33,946 bases of DNA, taken from assembly GCA_025359885.1 (NCBI GenBank), contig JANYDG010000034.1:1-33946 (forward strand), in the 5' to 3' direction. Below the pieces are notes generated by a model. It searched no databases, was not told the origin of the DNA, and saw only the letters and a program-made list of their open reading frames with translations. The stretch is from Acidobacteriota bacterium. GTDB lineage: Bacteria; Acidobacteriota; Terriglobia; Terriglobales; Acidobacteriaceae. The translations under genes and the position numbers were made by a program. Shown here one piece after another: positions 7,643 through 14,910 of the stretch. Every line of letters begins with the position of its first letter. Positions within the stretch are counted from its first letter, which is position 1.

Positions 7643-8623
7643 TTGAACGTGGCACAACATACGGATGTAGTGGACTTAGAAATGGATATCGAGAGCATAG
7701 CCGACAAGCGGGAAATCAATGCCTTTGCGGAGGGGTTTCGCCATGGTCTGCCACTGCCGGCAGGGATGGACCCGCATTTTGAGGAGTCACTGCGGCATGT
7801 GCTTGATACTCCGGGGAGTTTGGTGCGTCCGCGGATTGTGTTTCAGGTAGCTACGGCCTACGCGGTTGCGGATAGCTGCGCAAAGCAGTTGGCGATTGCG
7901 CTGGAGTATTTTCACACGGCATCGCTGCTGTTTGACGATCTGCCATGTATGGATGATGCTGCACAGCGGCGTGGGGCTCCCTGCGCGCATGTGGTGTATG
8001 GAGAGGCGGGCGCGATTCTGACCGCCCTGGCGCTGATCAACCGGGCTTATGCCCTGAGCTGGCGGGCGCTTGCTGGCTGCGCGGGGCAGGTGCAGTCGGG
8101 GGCGCTCGATTATCTGGAGCAGCGGCTCGGTGTGGGAGGGCTGCTGTATGGGCAGAGCCTGGATTTGCACTATGCAACATTGCCGCATGACCGCGAGACG
8201 ACGGAGCGGATCGCGTGTGGGAAGACGGTTTCGCTGATCCGGCTCTCGCTGGTGCTGCCGGCGATTGCGGGTGGGGCGAATGCGCGGGAGATTCAGCTTT
8301 TAGAGCGCGTTGCGATGTGCTGGGGGCTGAGCTACCAGATTGTGGACGATTTGAAGGATGTATTCCAGGGGGCTGCTGAGACGGGCAAAACGGGGGCGCG
8401 GGACCTGCTGCTCGATAGGCCAAACATGGCGTTCGCAGTAGGGATTCCGGGTGCGGTGAAGCGGCTTACGCATCTTATCCGGCTGGGCGACCGGTCGTTG
8501 AAGTGTGTGCTCGCGACGCGGCCCGCGCTGGGTTTTCTGGCGAAACTACGGACGGACCTGGAAGATGAGCTGGTGCGCGTGACGCAGAATGCCTGCGCGA
8601 CGACGATGTGGGAACAGCCGTGA
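7643..8623 (+). CDS. polyprenyl (probably geranylgeranyl-type) diphosphate synthase
   Basis: A 326-residue all-trans isoprenyl diphosphate synthase that condenses isopentenyl diphosphate onto an allylic diphosphate. Both magnesium-binding aspartate-rich motifs are present: DDLPCMDD (98-105) and DDLKD (235-239). The residues four and five positions before the first motif are Ser and Ala rather than bulky aromatics, which in this family favours products longer than C15 (inference). GTPs of the family end similarly in length, and the protein looks intact, although the usual KxxR isopentenyl-diphosphate site near the N-terminus is not obvious. The start is TTG 7643 with GAGG 8 bases upstream. It opens a tightly overlapping operon with an ABC exporter, membrane cytochromes and a YceI protein, which suggests its product serves that system rather than general quinone or wall synthesis. 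Confidence 0.88.
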   Translation: MNVAQHTDVVDLEMDIESIADKREINAFAEGFRHGLPLPAGMDPHFEESLRHVLDTPGSLVRPRIVFQVATAYAVADSCAKQLAIALEYFHTASLLFDDLPCMDDAAQRRGAPCAHVVYGEAGAILTALALINRAYALSWRALAGCAGQVQSGALDYLEQRLGVGGLLYGQSLDLHYATLPHDRETTERIACGKTVSLIRLSLVLPAIAGGANAREIQLLERVAMCWGLSYQIVDDLKDVFQGAAETGKTGARDLLLDRPNMAFAVGIPGAVKRLTHLIRLGDRSLKCVLATRPALGFLAKLRTDLEDELVRVTQNACATTMWEQP

Positions 8624-9732
8624 TTTTTCTGAAGCTGATTCTGACTAACCTGCGCCGCCATCGCATTCGATCGTTCATCAGCATTGCCGGCATTGCCTTT
8701 AGCGTGGCTGCGATGCTGACGGTGGTGACGATTTTGCAGGGTGCGATTGCGATGTTTTCGGGGATTCTCTCAAGCGACAGCGAAATTATTGTTTTTGAGC
8801 GGAACGTATCGGATCTTTTCTTCAGCAATGTGCCGGCAGCGGCGGTGAAAGACATCGCGTCGTGGCCAATGGTCCGCAATGCTGATCCGGTCTTGTTTGG
8901 GATTGTTTCGAGTGCAGATCATCCGATCATCACGTGCTTTGGGGTGACGGCGGGGGATGCGCGGATTCGCAAGGCGACATGGGTGAGCGGCGACCGCGAC
9001 AACTTTGCGCAGCATGCTGACGATGTGGTGCTGGGGGAGCGAGCGGCGGAGTTTATGGCTGCGGCGCTGGGCAGCACGGTGCAGATCGGGCATGGCAGCT
9101 TTCACGTGATTGGCATTTTGAAGACGGCGAATGGCTTTGAAGATGGGGGCGTCTTCATGCCCCTGAGTGCGGCGCAAAGCTTCTTTCACAAGGAGGGGAC
9201 GTCTTCGGTGGTGACGATCAAGCTGCGCAACAAGGAAGATGCCACTCTGTTCAAGAGCCAGGTGAAGGCCCGCTATGCGAATTTGATTGCGCTTGAAGAT
9301 GCGGAGTTTACGCGGACGTATTCGCAGTTCAGGATATTGAAGGCGACGGCGTGGGCGGTGGGTGGATGTGGCCTGCTGCTGGGTGGCCTGGGCGTGGCCA
9401 ACACCATGATCATGTCAGTGTTTACACGCATCCGCGAGATAGCGATTCTGCGCGTGAACGGATTCTCTGATGTGCAGATTGGCGGAATGATTTTTGGCGA
9501 GTCGGCACTGGTCTCGGTGCTGGGCGCGGCGGTGGGGCTGCTGATTGGAGCGTGCTCGCTGTTTGGGCTGAAGCTGGTGCCTGCGCTGCATGGATATATC
9601 AATGCGGAGGTGCAGCCGGTCGTGGTGCTGATCGTGGTGCTGCTGGCTCTGCTGACGGGCGTTGCCGGGGCGCTCTATCCGGCCATCTATGCGATGCGTA
9701 TTCGTGCGGTGGAGGCGCTTCGCTTCGAATGA
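8620..9732 (+). CDS. MacB/LolC-like ABC transporter permease (FtsX family)
   Basis: A 370-residue inner-membrane permease. One helix lies at the N-terminus after the amphipathic LTNLRRHRIRSF segment, then a periplasmic MacB-type core domain of about 200 residues, then three C-terminal FtsX-type helices around GGCGLLLGGLGVANTMIM, ESALVSVLGAAVGLLIG and the final segment ending in ALYPAIYAMRIRAVEALR. Relatives move lipoproteins, peptides or lipids out of the inner membrane rather than across it by a channel. GTG 8620 overlaps the previous stop by four bases (GTGA) and has GGGAA upstream; an earlier GTG at 8608 is less likely. It overlaps the ATPase gene by four bases, so the two form one transporter. 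Confidence 0.9.
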   Translation: MIFLKLILTNLRRHRIRSFISIAGIAFSVAAMLTVVTILQGAIAMFSGILSSDSEIIVFERNVSDLFFSNVPAAAVKDIASWPMVRNADPVLFGIVSSADHPIITCFGVTAGDARIRKATWVSGDRDNFAQHADDVVLGERAAEFMAAALGSTVQIGHGSFHVIGILKTANGFEDGGVFMPLSAAQSFFHKEGTSSVVTIKLRNKEDATLFKSQVKARYANLIALEDAEFTRTYSQFRILKATAWAVGGCGLLLGGLGVANTMIMSVFTRIREIAILRVNGFSDVQIGGMIFGESALVSVLGAAVGLLIGACSLFGLKLVPALHGYINAEVQPVVVLIVVLLALLTGVAGALYPAIYAMRIRAVEALRFE

Positions 9733-10442
9733 GACTTGTTTCGAATGGGAAGAGCAATGCGGATGCGGTGGTGTTGCGCGCGGTGGTGTTGAGCGCAGTA
9801 GACGTGTGGAAGAGCTATGACGAGGGCGCGATTCAGGTGCTCAAGGGCGTGAGCTTTGAGGCGGTGCAGGGGCAGACGGTGGCGCTGTGTGGTGCCTCGG
9901 GCTGCGGCAAGAGTACGCTGCTGCACCTGCTGGGGGGCCTGGATGAGCCGGACCGGGGGCGCGTGACTGTCAATTCAATTGAGCTGAAAGGCATGCGCAA
10001 GCGGCACCTGCTGCTGCGCCACGAAATTGGAGTTGTCTTTCAACTGCACAACCTGATTGCGGATTTGACGCTGGAGGAGAACTGCCTGATTCCGACCGTA
10101 GCCGCAGGCACTGACCGGCGGAGTGCCAGGGCGCGGCTTCAGGAGCTGGCATCGCTCACCGGGCTGAGCCACCGACTTGACCATCGCATTCAAAAGCTCT
10201 CGGGCGGGGAACGGCAGCGCACTGCGATTTGCCGCGCCCTGATGAACAGGCCAAAGATATTGATTGCCGATGAGCCGACCGGCTCACTGGATGCCAGCAC
10301 GAGTGGCGTGGTGTTTGAACTGCTGCTGAAGATGGTTGCGAGCGAGGGGCTGACGCTGGTGATGGCGACGCATGACCGGGCGATTGCAGAGCGCTGCGAC
10401 CGCCTGGTTGAGATGAGGGATGGGAGGATGGAGGATCGATGA
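9729..10442 (+). CDS. LolD/MacB-like ABC transporter ATP-binding protein
   Basis: A 237-residue ATPase. Walker A is GASGCGKST, the Q-loop is VVFQLHNL, the signature is LSGGERQRTAICRAL, Walker B with catalytic glutamate is ILIADEPTG, the D-loop is SLD, and the switch histidine is in ATHD. The family energises FtsX-type permeases that work on substrates in or at the membrane. ATG 9729 overlaps the permease stop (ATGA). A longer reading frame from 9552 lies inside the permease gene and would add a Gly/Ala/Arg-rich tail with no ABC homology, so it was not used. The stop overlaps the next gene by four bases. Confidence 0.93.
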   Translation: MRLVSNGKSNADAVVLRAVVLSAVDVWKSYDEGAIQVLKGVSFEAVQGQTVALCGASGCGKSTLLHLLGGLDEPDRGRVTVNSIELKGMRKRHLLLRHEIGVVFQLHNLIADLTLEENCLIPTVAAGTDRRSARARLQELASLTGLSHRLDHRIQKLSGGERQRTAICRALMNRPKILIADEPTGSLDASTSGVVFELLLKMVASEGLTLVMATHDRAIAERCDRLVEMRDGRMEDR

Positions 10443-11809
10443 GTCAAGTGCTGACTGAGGTCCTCTTCATTCAGGAAGGGGAGAGTGTACCGCCGCAGGA
10501 TTTGCACCGGGTGGTGGCATACGCAGCATGGCATAGCCTGGCGTGGCTGGTGTTTGCCAATGCAGTTGGTGTGCTGCTGGCGCTGATGCTCATCTTTCCT
10601 GCCGTGAATGGTTGGCTGGGCGAGTGGACCTATGGTCGCTGGATGCCGGTGCATATGAACCTGCAGCTCTATGGCTGGTGCAGTCTGCCGCTGGTTGCGT
10701 TCCTCTTCAAAGCGTATGGGGCCGACCGGGGCGCAGCCGCTCGGTGGTCGAGGCCGGCGCTGTGGGTTTGGTCGGCGGCGCTGGCAGTGGGGTCGATTTC
10801 GTGGCTGACCGGGCACGCGAGCGGCAAGCTTTTTCTGGATTGGACCGGGTATGCGCGCGTGCTTTTTCCGCTGGCGCTCTTGTTTTTGTGGGCTGTGCTG
10901 GGGATGGCTACGGTGCGGGGATGGAGGTCGCAGCACTTCGCAACATGGCCTGCACGCATCACAAAAATTGCCGGGCTGGCCTTGCTGTTGCTTATTCCGC
11001 TGCTGCTTTATGTGGCCTCGAACCCGGCGCTGTATCCGCCGATCAACCCGGATACGGGCGGCCCGACGGGGGCCAGCCAGCTTGAGTCCGTGCTGGTGAT
11101 TATTGCTGTGCTGCTGTTGCTGCCGTATGGGCTGACAAAGTCAAAAAATGGCAGTATGCGGACGGGGGCACTGGCATGGGGCGTGTTTGTGGCGGAGGCG
11201 CTGCTTTGCATGGCGCTTGGTCGCGGCGACATCAGCCATCACCGGCCAACGCAGTACATCAGCCTGGGTAGCCTGCTGGTGTGGCTGCCGCTGACGCCAG
11301 CGTATTACAGCACGTTTGTGTGGCATGAAAATACGCGCCGCTGGCGGGTCGCGTTCCTTTGCTGGTGGTGCATTCTGGTGCCGACGGGCTGGTGTTTGTT
11401 TCTTCCCGGGGTGCTCGATCATTTCAAATTCACCGATGGCCTGGTGGCGCATTCCCTGCTGGCGATGGCGGGATTTGTGTCGAGCCTGTTGATTTTTGTG
11501 CTGGTGCAGTTGCTGGGTGAGGATGGCTGGATATTCAACCAGCGGCTATCGTTTTATGCGTGGAACGCGAGCGTGTTTGCCTACGTGCTGGTGATGCTGT
11601 ACGCGGGCTGGCGCGAGGGCAATGATGCTGCGTTTTCGCTGGTGCCGGGGCTGGTGCGAAATGTGATCTACACAACTCGACTGCTGCTGGGGGTGGTGAT
11701 TCTGGCCGCATCGGTCGAGTGGCTCAAGGACGCAACGCGGCTGCTGCGCGCAAACAAGCAGGCGGCGCAGGGCACGGGCCAGAGTACGGCCCGGGAGGTA
11801 GTTGGATGA
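10439..11809 (+). CDS. divergent haem-copper-oxidase subunit I-like membrane protein (CcoN/NorB-like)
   Basis: A 456-residue protein with about 12 hydrophobic segments, the size and topology of CcoN/NorB. By eye, His72 in helix II (PVHMNLQLYGW) matches the low-spin haem ligand, and the pair His266-His267 (GDISHH) sits between segments 7 and 8 where CcoN has its Cu-binding HH. In segment 10, FTDGLVAHSLLAMAG resembles the CcoN region FTDWTIGHVHAGALG but has one histidine (His338) instead of two. The region matching helix VI (about 205-230) has no histidine at all, so the third copper ligand is missing. It may therefore be an electron-transfer cytochrome b, a variant NO reductase or oxidase, or a non-catalytic relative. 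The next genes encode a CcoO-like cytochrome and other operon partners. The ATG start overlaps the ATPase stop. Confidence 0.75.
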   Translation: MSQVLTEVLFIQEGESVPPQDLHRVVAYAAWHSLAWLVFANAVGVLLALMLIFPAVNGWLGEWTYGRWMPVHMNLQLYGWCSLPLVAFLFKAYGADRGAAARWSRPALWVWSAALAVGSISWLTGHASGKLFLDWTGYARVLFPLALLFLWAVLGMATVRGWRSQHFATWPARITKIAGLALLLLIPLLLYVASNPALYPPINPDTGGPTGASQLESVLVIIAVLLLLPYGLTKSKNGSMRTGALAWGVFVAEALLCMALGRGDISHHRPTQYISLGSLLVWLPLTPAYYSTFVWHENTRRWRVAFLCWWCILVPTGWCLFLPGVLDHFKFTDGLVAHSLLAMAGFVSSLLIFVLVQLLGEDGWIFNQRLSFYAWNASVFAYVLVMLYAGWREGNDAAFSLVPGLVRNVIYTTRLLLGVVILAASVEWLKDATRLLRANKQAAQGTGQSTAREVVG

Positions 11810-12216
11810 AGCGTCGCATCTTGATTGGCTATCAATTGCTTACCGGCATGTCTGACGCTTCAACGGGCCTCTTGCTGCTCATTGCTCCGGTATTTACGCT
11901 GCGCTTGATGGGCGTGCATGTTGCGGGGGAGTCGCTGACCTTTCTCTCCTATATCGGAGCCTTTGTGCTTGCTGTGGGTCTCGCTTGTCTCTACGGCGCG
12001 ATGCTGGTGCTGGGTGCGTTGTTTCGCGAAAAGCTTGAAGTGGTCTGGCTACTGACGGCGATCACGCGCGGCCTGGTTGCAGCCTTCATTCTGGTGAGCC
12101 TGGCCAGGGGCACACTGGAGATGGGTTGGGCGACTGTGGCAGCAACCGATGGTGCGATTGCCCTGGTGCAGGCCATTGGATTGTGGAGAGGATGGCTCGC
12201 CCTTGCCGAAGAGTAA
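11806..12216 (+). CDS. small four-helix membrane protein of unknown function
   Basis: A 136-residue protein with four predicted membrane segments (about 12-30, 42-65, 77-97 and 105-128) and few charged residues between them. I do not recognise the family. ATG 11806 overlaps the stop of the oxidase-like gene (ATGA) and has GGGAGG at 11793-11798, a good ribosome site. Its place between the oxidase-like subunit and the cytochrome fusion suggests a small accessory or assembly subunit of the same complex, but nothing in the sequence proves it. There are no cysteines in a metal-binding pattern. Confidence 0.75.
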   Translation: MKRRILIGYQLLTGMSDASTGLLLLIAPVFTLRLMGVHVAGESLTFLSYIGAFVLAVGLACLYGAMLVLGALFREKLEVVWLLTAITRGLVAAFILVSLARGTLEMGWATVAATDGAIALVQAIGLWRGWLALAEE

Positions 12217-14170
12217 GCCTCTCGCACGATGGTCAGGCGGCCGGGGCGTCGGCCTCATCGCCATCACTTATGTCTACTTTTTGATCTTTGCGCAGTTTGC
12301 TTTTCTGAAGAGGCTGGGCGCGCTTGGAATTGAGGAAACGCATCTCAAGCCGGTGATGGCGGCGATGGCTGTCGGCGGAATTCTGATGAGCCTTGCTGCG
12401 CCCAGATGGAGTGGAATTCCTGCGCCCGGATTGAGGCTGCGGATTGCGCTTCTGGGGTGTGCGGGGGCGGCCTTTCTTTCGCTGCTGCCGCTGACGTTGT
12501 TCACCAGCATGGCGGTGGCCTTGCTGATTGGGTGCTCGCTGGGCCTGCTGACGGTGACGCTGGTGACGCATCTGCGCCTGTGGCTGGGCGAGGGCGACCT
12601 GCTCTTGAAAGTGGGCATGGGCACAGGGCTTGGATACCTGATCTGCAACGTGCCTGTCTTTTTTGCATCGGCCGCGGGTGTGCAGGCAATGGTGGCAGGT
12701 GGCCTGTGCTTGGCGGGATTGCTGTGCACGCGGGAAGTCGCGGGTCGGCAATGGGTGGAGGAGGTTCCAACAGCGCGGGTTACGTCATCCTGGTCATTCT
12801 GGCGCGTACTCATCTGCTTTACGGCGCTGGTTTGGCTTGATTCGGCGGCGTTCTTCATTATTCAGAATTCACCGTCGCTCAAGGCGGGTACGTGGCAGGG
12901 CACGGCCCATCTCTGGGTGAATGCTTCGCTTCACTTAACGGCTGCGCTGGGGAGCGCATGGCTGTTGCGCAGGCGCGGCCTGGCGTGGGTTTTGCCGCTT
13001 GCTTACATTGCGTTGGCGGCGGCTTGTTTGTTGCTGCTGCGTGTGGACGGGGTGGTGCTTGCTTCAGTTTTCTATCCAATGGGCGTATCGCTTTATTCAG
13101 TGGCGCTGGTGGCGTATCCTTCACTGCTTGCGCCTGGTTCCGTCGAGCAGCGGGGGCGGCAGGCGGGATGGATTTACGCGGTGGCGGGCTGGGCTGGTTC
13201 AGCGCTTGGCATTGGCATGGGGCAGCATCTCGGCGTGGTGCCACCTGCGTTTGTGGTCGCGGCAGGGCTGCTGTTTGTAGTGCCGGGAAGTCTTGCATTC
13301 ATAAGCCGACGACGGTTGGAGATTGCCGTAACGATCGCGATTCTGTTGCTGTCGTTTGGTGTGGATAAGCTGCTTGATTCTAGGCGCGTGGTGCAGGCCT
13401 CTGACTCAGCGGTGGAGCGGGGCCGCGCGGTCTATGTGCATGAGGGCTGCATCCATTGCCACTCGCAGTATGTGCGGCCGCATACGCGGGATGAGCTGAT
13501 GTGGGGCCCGGTACAGACCGTCGCAGAAGTCCGTCGCGGTGCGCCGCCGCTTATCGGGAACCGGCGCCAGGGGCCTGACCTGTCTGAAGTGGGTAGCCGA
13601 CGGTCGGCGCTGTGGCTGCGGGCTCATTTTGAGAATCCGGCAGAGGTGAGCCATGCCTCGTTCATGCCCTCGTATTCTTCACTCTTTCAAGACCGGCGCG
13701 GCGATGATCTCGTAGCTTATGTGCAGAACCTGCATGCAAACGATCAGACATCTCACGCAGCTCACGCGCGCGAGGAAGAAGCATGGCACCTGAACCCAGC
13801 CGAGAGAGCCGGAGCCATAGGCGGCGCTCAGGAGGGGGATGATTCTTCGCAGGGGCACCAGCTCTTTCAAGACAACTGCGTGACCTGTCATGAGGCGAAT
13901 GGAAGCACTCGCCAGCGTTGGGCGGGTAGCTTCAGGAGAGTTCCTCCTGATCTCGCAAAGGAAACCTTGATGCACGTCAACCCTGCGTCTTCAAGCGAAG
14001 AGCAGGTTAACCAGTTTGCCCACATCATCAAATTTGGCATCGCAGAAACTGATATGCCGGGCCATGAGTACATGTCAGACCGCGACATCTCTGCGCTCAG
14101 CCGCTGGCTGATGCAACAACGTCACTACCCACCCACTCAGCCCAACCGTTCCACTGGAGAATCTCAATGA
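12203..14170 (+). CDS. MFS-like multi-helix protein fused to CcoO-like and second cytochrome c domains
   Basis: About 655 residues. The first 385 or so carry roughly 12 hydrophobic segments resembling a major-facilitator or other polytopic transporter fold, then one more helix (near RLEIAVTIAILLLSFG) leads into two covalent-haem domains. The first has EGCIHCHSQYVRP (haem site near 416-420) with Met ligand candidate FMPSY near 488; this wording is the hallmark of CcoO, the monohaem subunit of cbb3 oxidases. The second has CVTCH (559-563) with DMPGH near 618, as in CcoP-type cytochromes c. The haem domains would face the periplasm. The best start is TTG 12203, overlapping the previous gene by 14 bases behind a GGAGAGGA stretch. 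The stop overlaps the YceI start by four bases. The fusion of a transporter-like domain to CcoO is unusual. Confidence 0.8.
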   Translation: MPKSKPLARWSGGRGVGLIAITYVYFLIFAQFAFLKRLGALGIEETHLKPVMAAMAVGGILMSLAAPRWSGIPAPGLRLRIALLGCAGAAFLSLLPLTLFTSMAVALLIGCSLGLLTVTLVTHLRLWLGEGDLLLKVGMGTGLGYLICNVPVFFASAAGVQAMVAGGLCLAGLLCTREVAGRQWVEEVPTARVTSSWSFWRVLICFTALVWLDSAAFFIIQNSPSLKAGTWQGTAHLWVNASLHLTAALGSAWLLRRRGLAWVLPLAYIALAAACLLLLRVDGVVLASVFYPMGVSLYSVALVAYPSLLAPGSVEQRGRQAGWIYAVAGWAGSALGIGMGQHLGVVPPAFVVAAGLLFVVPGSLAFISRRRLEIAVTIAILLLSFGVDKLLDSRRVVQASDSAVERGRAVYVHEGCIHCHSQYVRPHTRDELMWGPVQTVAEVRRGAPPLIGNRRQGPDLSEVGSRRSALWLRAHFENPAEVSHASFMPSYSSLFQDRRGDDLVAYVQNLHANDQTSHAAHAREEEAWHLNPAERAGAIGGAQEGDDSSQGHQLFQDNCVTCHEANGSTRQRWAGSFRRVPPDLAKETLMHVNPASSSEEQVNQFAHIIKFGIAETDMPGHEYMSDRDISALSRWLMQQRHYPPTQPNRSTGESQ

Positions 14171-14745
14171 AGATGAAGATGCCTGCACTGCTGTTCGCCC
14201 TGTCGCTTTCACTTTTAACCAATGCCATTGCTCAAAATCGCACACTGACGGTGGATAGCGATGCCAGTAAGGTAGCCTTCAAGCTGGCTGGCAGTGCGCA
14301 TGAAACGGAGGGCACATTTCATGTGCAGAGCGGGTCAATCAACTTTGAAATGTCTGCGCCGACGATGAGTGGGTCGGTGGTTGTTTCAGCTGCCAGCGGG
14401 AACACCGGCAATGATGGCCGGGACAAGAAGATGCACAACGATGTTCTGGATGTTGCGCACTTTGCCGATGTTTCGTTCAGTCCCAAAAGCTACCAGGGAA
14501 CCATTGCCGCCAGCGGAGATTCAACGATTCAGGTGACGGGAGTGTTTACGCTGCATGGAGCGCCGCATGATATGACGGTTCCGATGCAGGTGCACATCGA
14601 GGGAAGCAACTGCACGGCGAAGACGCACTTTACGGTTCCGTATGTGAAGTGGGGCCTCAAGGACCCAAGCATCTTCATCTTGAAGGTGGCAAAAGAAGTC
14701 GAGGTTGACCTGACGCTGGTGGGGCACATTGCGGACGCGAAGTAG
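14167..14745 (+). CDS. YceI-family periplasmic protein
   Basis: A 192-residue secreted protein with a cleavable signal peptide (about 1-22, hydrophobic core ALLFALSLSLL, likely cut after AIA). The mature part is a YceI-type lipocalin-like barrel: it starts LTVDSDASKVAFKLAG, includes KKMHNDVLDVAHFADVSFSP (a family landmark) and ends VEVDLTLVGHIAD. Structural relatives bind long-chain isoprenoids such as polyprenyl compounds or ubiquinone, and some YceI proteins sit beside cytochromes b. The ATG overlaps the stop of the cytochrome fusion. Together with the prenyl synthase at the front of the operon it brackets the system with isoprenoid-related functions. Length is normal. Confidence 0.92.
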   Translation: MKMKMPALLFALSLSLLTNAIAQNRTLTVDSDASKVAFKLAGSAHETEGTFHVQSGSINFEMSAPTMSGSVVVSAASGNTGNDGRDKKMHNDVLDVAHFADVSFSPKSYQGTIAASGDSTIQVTGVFTLHGAPHDMTVPMQVHIEGSNCTAKTHFTVPYVKWGLKDPSIFILKVAKEVEVDLTLVGHIADAK

Positions 14746-14910
14746 CTTTGAGTGGGAGATCAAAACTGACATGAGGCTGAGGCGGAGGCGGTCTTCCTTC
14801 GCCGTTGCCTCGCACGTAATATGAAGGTTGGGCGAGCTGTCGGGAGTTGTGCGACTCCGTTGTCGTTGGCGCTCGCAATGGCGCTGTGCAGGGTGGTGCT
14901 GGAGGGGATA

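Noticed and set aside
9552..9728. N-terminal extension of the ABC ATPase
   Set aside because: It lies inside the permease gene and reads as Gly/Ala/Arg-rich noise; ATG 9729 with the ATGA overlap is far better.
10190..10936. A 248-codon minus-strand frame opposite the ABC ATPase and oxidase-like gene
   Set aside because: Pro/Gln/Arg-rich, no homology recognised, and fully covered by well-supported plus-strand genes.
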